DNA of 64,000 bases from Eucommia ulmoides (Eukaryota > Streptophyta > Magnoliopsida > Garryales > Eucommiaceae). Location of the stretch: assembly GCA_016647705.1 (NCBI GenBank), contig CM028336.1:1364001-1428000 (forward strand), read 5' to 3'. Position 1 is the first letter of the stretch. Each line of letters begins with the position of its first letter. The notes under the pieces were generated by a model. The model made no database searches. It saw only the letters and a program-made list of their open reading frames with translations, and was not told the DNA's origin. This document shows positions 33,815-45,936 of the stretch, piece after piece. Made by a program: the position numbers and the translations under genes.

Positions 33815-33990
33815 TGGTCTGTCCGGAGGGTGGTCCGGCAGACAGATAATTATTTGTGATTGTGTGATGATAGTATTGAATTGACTATGCCATAGTTTAT
33901 GATGTTATGTCCGGAGGGTGGTCCGGCAGGTGGTGATTTATATCATGGTCTGTCCGGAAGGTGATCCGGCAGATGGATACTTATTATGTG
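33815..33990. repeat. Short tandem motif GTCCGGAGGGTGGTCCGGCA in the solo LTR
   Basis: The motif or close variants occurs near 33822, 33908 and 33953. Upstream, about 32860-33110, a different set of CGCCTAGGCGG and GCTCAGGCGG palindromic motifs recurs. Both sets lie inside the LTR. Confidence 0.7.
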
Positions 33991-36425
33991 ATGATTTATA
34001 TTATTGGCCTCCGGAGACGTCCGGTTGGCGGTGATCTGCGCAGTTAGGTCCACTAAGAAGGCATATCCTACGGATGGTTACGGTACCGTTGCAACTCCCG
34101 ATCGTGAGGTTAAAACGATCACTATGGCTTAGCCGGTGGGTATGAGATTGAGATATGTGTTTTGAGTTGGGGTGTTTTAAATATATATATGATGACTTAT
34201 TATTGAATATGGTGTTTGCAAACTTATTCACATTGTTCTTTTGAAATTGGAGGTTTTACCAACTGTGTGGTGGATATACATATAGTTACGCTTGATCCAT
34301 ATGAATGAATGTGTTATTATTATGTTTAAAAATGGATTTTACTAAGAAGGCAGTACACTCGCAGGTAAATTCTTTAGGAGACGGTCCCCTACTGGCATTA
34401 GGTGGAGTCATCTGGGAAATATCTGAGTTGAGCTGACAGAGAGGAATAAATAGATAGTGAAAGTTTATGTACTTGTTGTATGTCGAATTTCTATAGAACA
34501 TTTATGTAATTATGAAATGTATAAGAAGATAAAAAATGAAACAGGTGATGTCATTTGTCGTCACGCCGGTCCTGGGATTACAGGTGTCTGGGACGGGTTG
34601 TGACAATAAGTCTGCACCGACTTCCTCTGAGGGCCATCCTCCAAATCACCCCTACAGGTCTACCAGGGTAACTTATCGTCTCTCTCATCTTCATGATTTT
34701 CATTGTTTTTCTATCATACTTCATCTGCATGAACCTCAATCCTATAAGAAGGTTAGTACTAATCCTCTTTAGCAAAAAATAATGGACGAAGAACTTTAGG
34801 CCCTAACCAAAACTCATACTTGGGATATTGTGGATCTGTCTCCTGGGAAAATTCCTATTGGATGCAAATGGGTGTTTAAGATCAAAATACTTTTTGATGG
34901 CTCGGTTGACTGATATAAAGCTTGACTTGTTGCCAAGGGTTTTGCTCAGGAATACGGCATTGACTATGAAGAAACCTTTGCTCCAGTGGCTAGACTTACA
35001 TATGTTCGTACACTTCTTGCCATTGCCGCCATTCGGAAGTTGACTCTTTTTCAAATGGATGTCAAAAATGCATCTCTCAATGGGAACCTACTTGAGGAAG
35101 TCTATATGTATCCACCTCCTGGCCTTGCTACCCTTCGAAATAAAGTTTGCCGTCTTCGTCATGTTTTATATGGATTGAAACAAACTACACGTGCCTGGTT
35201 CGCCAAATTTAGTACTACTATTCATCAGTTTGGGTTCACATCTAGTGATCATGATTCGGCTCTGTTTATTCGCCACACTACCAACGGTATTATCCTTCTT
35301 TTAATATATGTGGATGATATAATTATTACTGGAGATGATCTACGTGGTATTTCTGAACTCAAACAGTTTCTCAGTGGTCAATTCGAGATGAAAGATCTTG
35401 GCGTACTCACCTATTTTCTTGGCCTTGAAGTCTCATCCGATTCAGATGAATATTTTCTCTCTCAGGCCAAATATGTCTCGGATCTTCTTTCCAAGACGGG
35501 GATCACTGACTCGACCACTACTACTACTCCTCTCGAGCCGAATGTCAGACTTACCCCACTCGATGGTTCACCTCTTCAGGATGCCACTCTATACTGCCAA
35601 CTGGTTGGAAGTTTTGTATATCTTACTGTTACTCATCCTGATATTGCCTATGCCATTCATCAGGTCAGTCAGTTCTTGTCCGCTCCTCGGACCACTCATT
35701 ACTTGGTTGTTCTTCGCATTCTTCGGTATGTCAAGGGTACTTTATTTCAAGGGTTTCATTTCTCAGCTCAGTCTGCTCCCGTTTTACAAGCCTATTCTGA
35801 TGCCATTGGGCCGGTGACCCCACCGACAGACGTTCCATCATTGGTTACTGTTTCTTTTTGGGTAATTCTATCATTTCCTGGCGTAGTAAGAAACAAACTG
35901 TGATTGCTCACTCCAGTACTGAATCCGAATATCGTGCCATGACTGATGCAACTCAAGAACTTCTCTGGCTTCGATGGCTCCTCGCTGACATGGGCATTTC
36001 TTCTCTTGCTGCCACTACCCTACACTGTGATAACAGGAGTGCTATTCAGATTGCTCACAATGATGTATTCCATGAGTGTACAAAACACATTGAGACTGAT
36101 TTTCACTTCATCTGTCATCACATTCTCCAGAATACGATTTGTCTACAATTCGTCAGTTCAGCCGATCAAACTGCAGACATTTTTACTAAGGCTCATCCAC
36201 CTAGACGCTTTCACTATTTGGTTTACAAACTCAAGTTCACTTCCCACTTATCGCCTTGAGTATGAGGGGGATGTTAATGTAATAATGGGTTTGGCCAACG
36301 TGGCTCATTAGGGCAAACTCTAACCCTTATTTTCCCCTATAAATACATGTGTATAGCTTGTAGTCTTCGTATCATTCTCATATATTCTCAATACAAGATT
36401 CATTCCCTACTTTTCAATTATTTCA

Positions 36426-38099
36426 ACAATAAAAAAATAATTTCGTTGTGAAACTGTTAAATATGAAAAATTCCAATTCTAAAGATCTCGCAAGGGCAAA
36501 TTTGTCATGTAATTTTTGCGTTTTTGAAATTTGGGATTGGACGGTTCGAAAAATCTATACGCTTGGATTATTTGGTTTTTTTCAAACAGTTGGAATTAAT
36601 TAGTAATTTCATATTTAAATTGGATCACTAAAATTTAAAAACCGATAATTTTACTATTTTTAAACTTTGAAAAATGAAGAATGATGACATATATTCTCTC
36701 ACTACCACCATCCCAATAATATTCAAATTCATGATTATTATTGAATGATGAATCGTTTGCTTCTTTATAGTACGTCTCTTTATACACCGTCTGGTAATAG
36801 TGGAAAAAATAATGAATGTAACATGAACGTACAGATCTAAAACAAAAAATAGTAATTGTGATATCATTTTTAAGATTTTATTCAGATGAATCTGAATATA
36901 TAATTATATCGTGAAAAAAAATATGTACAATAATAGTTATTTTGATTTTAATTAAATAATTTCATTGTAAAACCGTTAAATATGAAAAATTTTAATTCTG
37001 AAGATCTCGCAAGGACAAATTTATCATATAATTTTTGTGTTTTTGTAATTTGGGATTGGACAGTTCAAAAAATTTGTACGCTGGGATAATTTTTTTTTTT
37101 TTTTTTTTCCAGTTAGTTGGAATCAATTGGTAATTCCATATTTAAATTGGATCAGTAAAATTTAAAGAAAAATTATCCCAAAAGTCTCATCCCGTAAAAA
37201 CAACACTTTATGGAGTCTTGTAAAAGTGATTTTTTTACACATGAGATGATCCTTAAAAAGTTATTTTTAGAATTTTGAGACCTCTAAAAAAGTTTTTAAA
37301 ATTTAAACGCCCATAATTTTATTGTTTTTGAAATTTTAAAAATAAAATGGTGACAAATATTCTCTTACCACCACCATCTTACTAATATTCAAATTCATGA
37401 TTATGATTGAATGATTTTATACCCCGTTCGTTAATGATGGAAAAAATATTAAATGTAACATGAATGTATAAATCTGAAAATAATGAAAAAAATAGTGATT
37501 ATGATATAATTTTGAATATCTTATTCAGGTGAATCTGAATATATAATTAGATCGTGAAAAAAAAAATGTGTACAATAATAATTATTTTAATTTTAATAAA
37601 TAATTTTATTGTAAAACTGTTAAATATGAAAAATCACAATTTTGAAGATCTCGCAAGGCCAAATTTGTCATGTAATTTTTTGCGCTTTTCAAATTTGGGA
37701 TTGGACAGTTCAAAAAATATGTACGCTGGAATTATTTGATTTTTTTTCATACAGTTATAATCAATTGGTAATTTCATACTTAAATTGAGATCAACGTTAA
37801 TTTTTCTTTAATTTTATTAGATTACTTTTTAAAATTCAAAAACTAAAGAATAATGACATATATTATTTCTTTTTTTGATTTCCCAAGGTATCTCCGCACC
37901 ACAGTCGGCGGAGACTAATCTTTCGAGGTACTCTCAGATGCCAGAAACGGGATACCTCTCCCAACAGAGTACTTTCCATGCACAACCCTCAAGATTCGAT
38001 CTCTGGAGGTTTTGTTTAAGGAGCCCAAGCCCCTTCCGCTTGGACTAACTGTTGGTGACATATATTCTTTCACCCCCACTATCCCACTAATATTTATTA
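36426..38099. repeat. Satellite-like ~530-bp repeat, unit 2 block
   Basis: Near-identical counterpart of 9907-11570, with the same extra inserts and marker copies near 36715 and 37380. No genes. Confidence 0.8.
37869..38055 (-). mobile_element. tRNA-derived SINE, copy 2
   Basis: Same insertion as at 11340-11526, 187 bp, flanked by the 15-bp repeat (37854-37868, with one difference, and 38056-38070). The box-B-like motif and the A tail are on the minus strand. Confidence 0.75.
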
Positions 38100-39262
38100 G
38101 GGGCACTGACCAAACAATCCTGAAAAGCCGCGAAAACTACCGAATAAATCCATTCTTCTTTTCATGCATCGAGCAGTTATTTTACCATTTCTGTGACGAA
38201 AATACCCCTCCTATGTAACTTTTAATGCTAACACCAAAATACATGAATTTTTTCTTTGTTTATGATGTCGTAAAATTAATATTTTTACACTGTATAAATC
38301 AGTAAAATGTCATTTTTTTTACGATATGTTAATCATATTTTTTGAACATGTGGATCGTATTATGCTTGAATGTTACATGTAATATTAAATGTAACAATGT
38401 CTAATATTGACAAATTTCAAAAAAAATATTTTCAATGGATGTTATATATAACATCTATAATCAAATATTATTTTAGAATATATTTTCAAAGGATGTTACA
38501 TGTAACATTTATATATCAATAATTATTTCCAATTGATGTTACATGTAACATCTTTATTTCAGAAGGTGTTACATGTACTATTAATGCGATTTTCAATTTC
38601 TTTCACTAACACACATGCAACATCTATATTTCAGAGGATATTACATGTAACGTTAATTCGATTTTCAATTTCTCTCACTAACACAGATTCATATTATCAC
38701 ATATCAACATTTCCCTCACTATATTTCAAGGGGATGTTACATGTAACACAGACCCACATTCCCCTCACTATATTTTCAAATGGATGTTACATGTAACATT
38801 GTAGAGTGCAATGTGTAAATAGTAAAAAATGAACTCTAAAACCTTTAATACCCACTTCATCATTTCTCTCTCTCTCTAAAATAAAGAAAAAAACTACCAG
38901 ATTGAAATATAACATAAATAGAGGTGACGCATCTATTGAAATGCTCAGATTTGAGTTGCGAAGGTGGTGGACAAATCGGATCTCGACGGTGACGATGGAG
39001 AAGGCGTCAGCGATAATGAGAAAGGCATTGGATCTGGATGTCGACGGCGGGAGTACATCGGATATCGACAGTGACAGCGTCAAGGCGATGCTCACGTGAA
39101 ATCAAGGGAGGGGCATTTCGGTAATCTCTTCTTCAACTATTTTTGAAAAAATGACTAATATGTGCAAGAAATCGTAGGTACGTGAGTTTTCGGTATAAGA
39201 AAAGGACTGTGGATTTTATCGATAGTTTGACGCTAAAAATGAGATTGTCCCGTAAGTATTCC
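38100..39262. mobile_element. Non-autonomous Mutator-like element, copy 2
   Basis: Counterpart of 11571-12677. Its right end is better kept here (reverse complement GCGTCAAACTATCGATAAAA), matching GCGAAAACTACCGAATAAAT of the left end. It carries a slightly longer palindrome array. The short open frame at 38902-39099 parallels that of copy 1 but ends earlier. Confidence 0.5.
38371..38798. repeat. Array of the palindrome TGTTACATGTAACA, eight sites, copy 2
   Basis: Perfect copies start at 38494, 38537, 38735 and 38785. Variants start at 38371, 38440, 38567 and 38639. Relative to copy 1 there is an added or retained segment of about 55 bp bearing one more site (38451-38507). Confidence 0.75.
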
Positions 39263-39303
39263 TATTTAAATACATGGCTATGATTAAATGATGATATTTC
39301 GAG

Positions 39304-41298
39304 GAGTTGTTTACATTTATAATATAAATTTAAAACAAAATTATTGAAATAGCCCACTTTTCAACTTATATACGAAAGTAGTGCTACTCAGGGTTCGGAA
39401 CCCCGGGTTTGGTATACGCAGTTATACCCGGGGTTTGGTACCCCGGGTTCTACATAGAACTCGGGGTACCAAACCCCGGGTATAACCCGAATTTAAAAAA
39501 AAAAAAAAATCGTTTTTGCCCAACAAAATTTTTAAAATTTTCAGCAACTTTAAGCTGATTAACGGTGGTCTATCGATATTTTAAATAAATCTATTTTTTT
39601 TGTGCATAAATTAGGTTCAAAATACTACATAATGCTTTTTACAACACTAAAAACGGACAAGTGGATGAATTTTAAAAAATCGCCAAAGTTGACCAGATGA
39701 GTTGTTTCGATAACGGCGGATTTTTTTTTCGGCGATTTAGAATTAACAAAAGATTGTATGTCGATAACAGAAATGAACTAAATTTTTTGTATATAAACTA
39801 TGTTCATAACAATACATAACAAAACTTAGAACACTAAAAACGGACAAGTGGATGAATTTTAAATAATCGCCAAAGTTGATCAGACGAGTTGTTTCGATGA
39901 TGATGCAATTGTTTTGAAAATTTTGAATTAACAAAAAATGATCGTCTATCCGTAACAGAAATGATCCTGATTTTTTTTGTATACAAATTACGTTCATAAC
40001 GCTAAATAATAAAATTGAGAACACCAAAAACGGATAATATATCATCGAGAGAAAATAAAACTTACGTAAAATAATAGAAAAAGTTCGAATGGACATAATT
40101 TTGTACTCGGTGGTCCGTTTGGGGCGATTTGTTTTTTGATTTCGGGTATTTTTTCAAGATCTAGGCGTTGCAATCTACCATAGGCGGTTTGGTCCAGTAT
40201 TTTTTCAAATAAAGCCCGTTTTCACCTTCAATTTTGGATTCGAAGTGTTGGGTGAATAAATTTGTAATCTTCGTTGTTGATTAAATTGAAATCTTCAAAA
40301 GCCAGAGTGATGACTCACATCAGACCCAACTTTTAAAAAAAAAATTGCTCCCAACAGATCACCGAGTGCAAAGTTATGTCCATCCAAACATTGAAGAGCA
40401 ATATAGTGTTTTTTGAAACGTTGAAGAGTAATAAAATGTTATGATAATAACCATTATTTAAAAATTATTCACTAATCCGTTTTTGGTATTCTCGATTTTA
40501 TTATTTAGCGTTATGAACGTAGTTTCTATACAAAAAAATCAAGATCATTTCTGTTACGGATAGACGACCATTTTTTGTTAACTCAAAGTTTTAAAAAAAA
40601 CTGTATCATCATCGAAACAACTCGTCTGATCAATTTTGACGATTATTTAAAATTCATCCACTTGTCCGTTTTTAGTGTTTTAAGTTTTGTTATGTAGTGT
40701 TATGAACATAGTTTATATACAAAAAAATTGGTTCATTTCTGTTACCGACATGCAATCTTTTGTTAATTCTAAATTGCCGAAAAAAATTCCGCTGTTATCG
40801 AAACAACTCATCTGGTCAACTTTGGCGATTTTTTAAAATTTATCCACTTGTCCGTTTTTAGTGTTGTAAAAAGCATTATGTAGTGTTTTGAATCTAATTT
40901 ATGCACAAAAAAATTAGATTTATTTAAAATATCGATAGACCACCGTTAATCAGCTTAAAGTTGCCGAAAATTTTAAATTCGGGATTTTTTTTTGGGCAAA
41001 AACGCTTTTTTTCTTGGACAAAAACGATTTTTTTTATTATTTTTTTTTAAATTCAGGTTATATCCGGGGTTTGGTGCCCCGGGTTCTACATAGAACCCGG
41101 GGCACCAAACCCCGGGTATAACGGCGTATACTAGAAAAAAAAAAATCATATACCCAGGGTTCGGATCCCCGGGTATATCGCTGGCCCCACAAATTCAGAG
41201 TTTCGAATCCCGAATAGCACTATTTTTGTATATAAATTAAAAAATTGGTCTATTTCAGTAATTTTATTTTAAATTTATATTATAAAAGTAAATAACTC
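39304..41298. mobile_element. 2.0-kb foldback (Mutator-like) transposon upstream of ABCC10 copy 2
   Basis: The ends GAGTTGTTTAC and GTAAATAACTC are inverted repeats, and a 10-bp direct repeat ATATTTCGAG flanks the element at 39294-39303 and 41299-41308. The empty site is visible in copy 1 at about 12707-12716. The left arm (39304 to about 40130) and right arm (about 40340 to 41298) are inverted copies of one another over 800 bp or more, leaving about 200 bp in the middle. No transposase frame is present. A 9-11-bp target duplication and long inverted arms fit a Mutator-type element. GC-rich nested palindromes (CCCGGGGTTTGGTACCCCGG) lie near both outer ends. Confidence 0.8.
39393..39490. repeat. 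Nested GC-rich palindrome in the left foldback arm
   Basis: GGGTTTGGTACCCCGGGTTC faces its reverse complement across TACATA, giving a strong hairpin within otherwise AT-rich DNA. Its mirror copy lies at about 41057-41130, with a further CCCAGGGTTCGGATCCCCGG element at about 41152-41175. Confidence 0.85.
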
Positions 41299-41308
41299 AT
41301 ATTTCGAG

Positions 41309-41540
41309 GTACGTCTCTTCAAACTGTGTGTGGTAATGACATTAATGGAAGTGGTGATGACAGAGAAGATATAGAGTGAGGAGAAAGAGAGGAGTCACCG
41401 ACGTTCCCCAAGTAGACGACAAACGCTTGTCCTTATGGGAAAGGCGCCAGCCATGACGATTTTGATCCGCCAAAACACCGTCACTTCTTTCATTTAATCA
41501 CGAGTCTAAAAATCTTGAATCATTTGGTTTTTTTTTTTTG
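41309..41540 (+). promoter_or_regulatory. ABCC10 copy 2 upstream region
   Basis: Counterpart of 12717-12950 with GTACGTCTCTTCAAACTG and GGTAATGACATTAATGG. The foldback element now separates it from the palindrome array, placing the array about 2.7 kb upstream of the TATA box. Confidence 0.5.
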
Positions 41541-41680
41541 TATATAAATGGTGGGGGATTTATAGAATTGATTTCCGACATTTTCGCCGGCGAGGAGAAA
41601 TGCATCATTTGAGGTTTTTGGGATTGTTGAAATTTACTGGTTTTCCGATCATCTTCTCGGGTTCTGGTCACTGGTTACAG
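41541..41680 (+). promoter_or_regulatory. Promoter/leader module 1 of ABCC10 copy 2
   Basis: TATATAAAT at 41541, leader exon ending at donor 41680/41681 (TTACAG|GTTAGT). The ATG at 41600 opens a 27-codon frame (MHHLRFLGLLKFTGF) that joins in frame to the exon starting at 42261, as in copy 1. Confidence 0.55.
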
Positions 41681-41699
41681 GTTAGTCTTCTTTCTGTGT

Positions 41700-41736
<37 letters not shown>

Positions 41737-41790
41737 GTATGTGTGTGTGTGTGTGCATGAGAATCTCTCTTCTTTCCTCTCTCTCTTGAT

Positions 41791-41923
41791 GTATAAATGG
41801 CGGTGTTTTTATAGAACTGATTTGCGACATTTTCGCCGGCGAGTAGAAATCGATCATTAGAGCTTGTTGGGTTTGTCGAAATTTACTGGTTTTCCGATCA
41901 TCTTCTCCGGTTCTAGTTACTGG
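41791..41923 (+). promoter_or_regulatory. Promoter/leader module 2 of ABCC10 copy 2
   Basis: TATAAAT at 41792 and the same leader sequence without ATG. It ends TAGTTACTG|GTTAGT, slightly shorter than in copy 1. CT and GT microsatellites follow both modules. Confidence 0.5.
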
Positions 41924-44900
41924 TTAGTCTACTGTTCTGTTCCTCTCTCTCTCTCTCTCTCTTCCGTATATGTGTCTATGCATGAGAAACTGTCTCTTCT
42001 CTTCTCTCTCTGTATGTGTGTGTGCAACTCCCGAACATTTGGCGGTCTCAGGTGTCAAGATATTAATGGTGACTCGTTACTTAGATGAAATCTTGCTTTG
42101 AAAAAATATAAATTATGTAAACACTTACTACAATTCTCATTTATCCGTCTCCATATAAATCACAAGAATTTGACATGATCTAGTTGATCTATGTCGACTA
42201 TTTTGAAAAATGAATATCCATTTTTGATTGTTAGTATCTATTGCTTTTGATTATTTGCAGGTTTTTCAGGCAAAGAAAATTCCCCAAGAAATGGAAGATC
42301 TATGGACTCTCTTCTGCGGTGAAACCGATCATTCAAACGCCGACTTTAGGCTTTTGACACATCGTTCTTCATGCATCAACCACTTGTTGATCATATCTTT
42401 CGATGCATTCATCTTCTTCATCTTCTTATTCAATATATTCTTCAAATCCTCTCAAATCACATCCCGCCGCCGCCAAATTTCGCGTTTGCAATTAATTTCC
42501 TCAATAGTTAACGGTTTCATCGGATTAATCTACTTGGTTTTGGGGATTTGGATGTTAGAAGAGAAATTAAGAAAAACAGGGTCCGCTTTACCTCTGCAAT
42601 GGTGGTTCATGGTTTCCTTCCATGGATTCATCTGGGTATTGGTTTCTTTGACCGTTAGTCTCAGGGGAAGCCATTTTAGACGAGCCCCATTTAGGCTTCT
42701 TTCGATTTTCTCCTTCTTGTTTGCCCTGTGTTCTTTTGGGTTATCCCTGTTTTCCGCCATTGTTAACGCAGATGGGTTGGTCAAGGTCGGTTTACCCCTG
42801 GATTTATCGTATTTTCTTGGGTCTGGTTTGTTGGTTTTATGCGTTTATAAAGCTTACGAAGATCATAATGATGAAATTACCGATGTTTATACACCGTTAA
42901 ACGATTGTAATGATTTAATCACGCCATTTTCGAGGTCTGGTTTTCTGGGTAAAATGTCGTTTTGGTGGTTGAATCCATTGATGAAGAAGGGGAGAGAGAA
43001 GAGTCTGGAAGAAGAAGATATACCAAAACTGAGGGAATCGGAAAGGGCTGAAGCTTGTTATAAGACTTTCATGGCGGTAATCAACAAACAAAAGCAGATG
43101 AATCCGTCAGGACATGTTTCGATCTTGAAAACGATTGTGATTTGTCATAAAACAGAGCTTTTCTTGTCTGGGTTTTTCGCGTTTTTGAAGATCATAACCA
43201 TCTCCGCCGGCCCTCTCCTTCTCAACGCGTTTATCAGGGTTGCAGAAGGCGATTCAAGCTTCGAATATGAAGGCTATGTCTTGGCGATTCTGCTTTTCAT
43301 GTCGAAAATGGTGGAATCGCTGGCGCAACGGCATTGGTACTTCAGGAGTAGGCTCATCGGACTTAAGGTGAGGTCGTTATTAACGGCGGCGATCTATAAA
43401 AAGCAACAGAGACTGTCAAGTTCCAGCAAGAGTACACATTCCGCCAGCGAGATCATGAACTATACCACCGTCGACACGTACAGGATCGGCGAGTTTCCGT
43501 TCTGGGTTCACCAGACTTGGACCACAAGTCTCCAGCTCTGCTTCGCCGTCGCGATTCTGTTCCGGGCGGTGGGGCCGGCGACAATCGCGTCTCTGGCGGT
43601 GATCATCTTGACGGTGATGTGCAACACGCCGCTGGCGAAATTACAGCACCGGTTTCAGACGAAGCTGATGGTGGCGCAGGACTCCCGGCTGAAGGCGGTG
43701 TCCGAAGCCCTCCAGAACATGAAGGTGTTGAAGCTCTACGCATGGGAGAACCATTTTAAGAACTCCATCGCCGGTCTGAGGATCACAGAGGAGAAATGGC
43801 TGTCGGCGGCTCAGCTCCGGAAGGCGTACAACACGTTTTTGTTCTGGTCGTCGCCGGTTCTGGTATCGACGGCGACCTTCGGAGCCTGCTATTTTCTCGG
43901 CGTTCCTCTGTTCGCAAGCAACGTGTTCACCTTCGTGGCGACGTTACGACTGGTGCAAGATCCGGTGAGGTCGATACCGGACGTGATCGGAATCGCGATT
44001 CAGGCGAAGGTGGCGTTTGCGAGGATCGTGAAGTTTTTGGAGTCGCCGGAGCTCGACGTCGGAATTGTCCGGCGAAAATCCTGTAAAACGGCGAAGACGA
44101 ACGGCGAAATTCGCATCGAATCGGCGAATCTATCGTGGGAAGAAAATCAAACGAAACCCAGTTTGAGAAATATAGATTTGCAGGTCCGATCAGGCGAAAA
44201 GGTCGCCATTTGTAGAGAGGTCGGCTCGGGGAAATCCACCCTTTTAGCCGCCACTCTTGGAGAGGTCCCATATATCCAAGGAATTGTAAGTTCTATTTTT
44301 TATTATTTTTTTTAAGGCCTTTACTTCCACTTCCCTACAGTCCACATTCGGTACAGCCAGTCAAAATTAGTTACAAATTTTTACATGAATTAATATCTTT
44401 TTAAAAAAATTTGTAACTTCCTTCAGACGAAGTTGTTACTTTTTTGGCTATAGAGAACTGTAGGTTGTATTGTAGTCAAGTCCATTTTTTAATTGTAAGT
44501 TCCATTTATCCGGTAAAGTAAAAATATGTCGTTAGGATTCAAGCCTGTGAAAAAATACTTTTGAAAAGGACAATCACGCATTCTAAACGAGATTAGTCTG
44601 AAATCTCATGTGGTTGTAGCTAGAGACACTTGTGGGTATTAAAAAAAAAAAAAAAATCGTTATTTTTTATTTATTTATTTAGTACTCTCTAAAATTAATT
44701 ACTCCATTTTCCTTATAATATTTTTTTTTGTTTAATTTAACTAAATGCATTTAAAAATTAGTAAAATTAAATATTTAATCTTATTTTACATGTAATGAAT
44801 AAAACTATCATTTGCTATCATTGTAATTTTATTTTATTTTAATAAAAAAAAAGATAAATAGGAAACTAGGGAGAGAACACAATCAAATATTCCTTTACCT

Positions 44901-45456
44901 ATTAATTATTTTTTTCACTTATATAAACACGTGGGTTTGAAAAAATTTCCAATCCACCTAAACCGGGAGTATGTTACGTATGTTATAATAAAACTGATAG
45001 TGATTTTTTTTTTCAAAAATGAATTGCTACTCCCCCCGTCATGCAACCCTTTTTTCTACGAAAACAAAAAGTTGATGGTAATACCTCCAGCTCATCAAAA
45101 TCTCATGACGCATGTTATTTACTTTGCATTTTTTTTAATATTTTTTTTGGTAACCTTCTCGTCAAAACCTCATAAGTTGTATGTCAAATTGGTACTAAAA
45201 CATTCATGAAACTTCAATATCATTATTTTATAAAAAAATTTCATAATAATTTTCAATTCTGATTGGCATTATCTAAATAAAAAACTTATATTTTTGGTCC
45301 CTAAAATATGGGCGGTATCTATATAGACTTTGAGATTTATTTAATTACATATTTGGTCCTTTAAGTTTCATTTTTATTTCAATTTTGCAAAATAAAAAAC
45401 ATTGACGATTTTTTCATTTCAAAATTTTCTTATTGATATCACGCCAAATATATTGA

Positions 45457-45936
<480 letters not shown>

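Larger units (their letters stand above)
31748..34605. mobile_element. Solo LTR of a Ty3/Gypsy (Tekay-like) element inside Copia copy 2
   Basis: The segment runs TGTAAGACCCCGACC to GGACGGGTTGTGACA, TG...CA, flanked by ATAAG at 31743-31747 and 34606-34610. Copia copy 1 shows the empty site near 8094. Such TGTAAGACCCC/GGTTGTGACA ends occur on long LTRs of chromovirus-type Gypsy elements; the lineage name is inferred. The length of 2858 bp is large for an LTR. A reverse-orientation relative starts at 63670. Open frames inside reflect GC-rich and TA-repeat sequence, not genes. Confidence 0.8.
29384..36425 (+). mobile_element. Ty1/Copia fossil, 5'-truncated, copy 2, with a nested solo LTR
   Basis: It has the same layout and the same left truncation as the copy at 5711-9906: gag remnant (about 29690-30262), pre-integrase (30290-30830), integrase (about 30830-31400), reverse transcriptase (about 34790-35600), RNase H (to 36259) and 3' LTR (36272-36425). 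A 2.86-kb Gypsy solo LTR at 31748-34605 interrupts it between integrase and RT. The fossil is broken, with several breaks. Confidence 0.9.
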
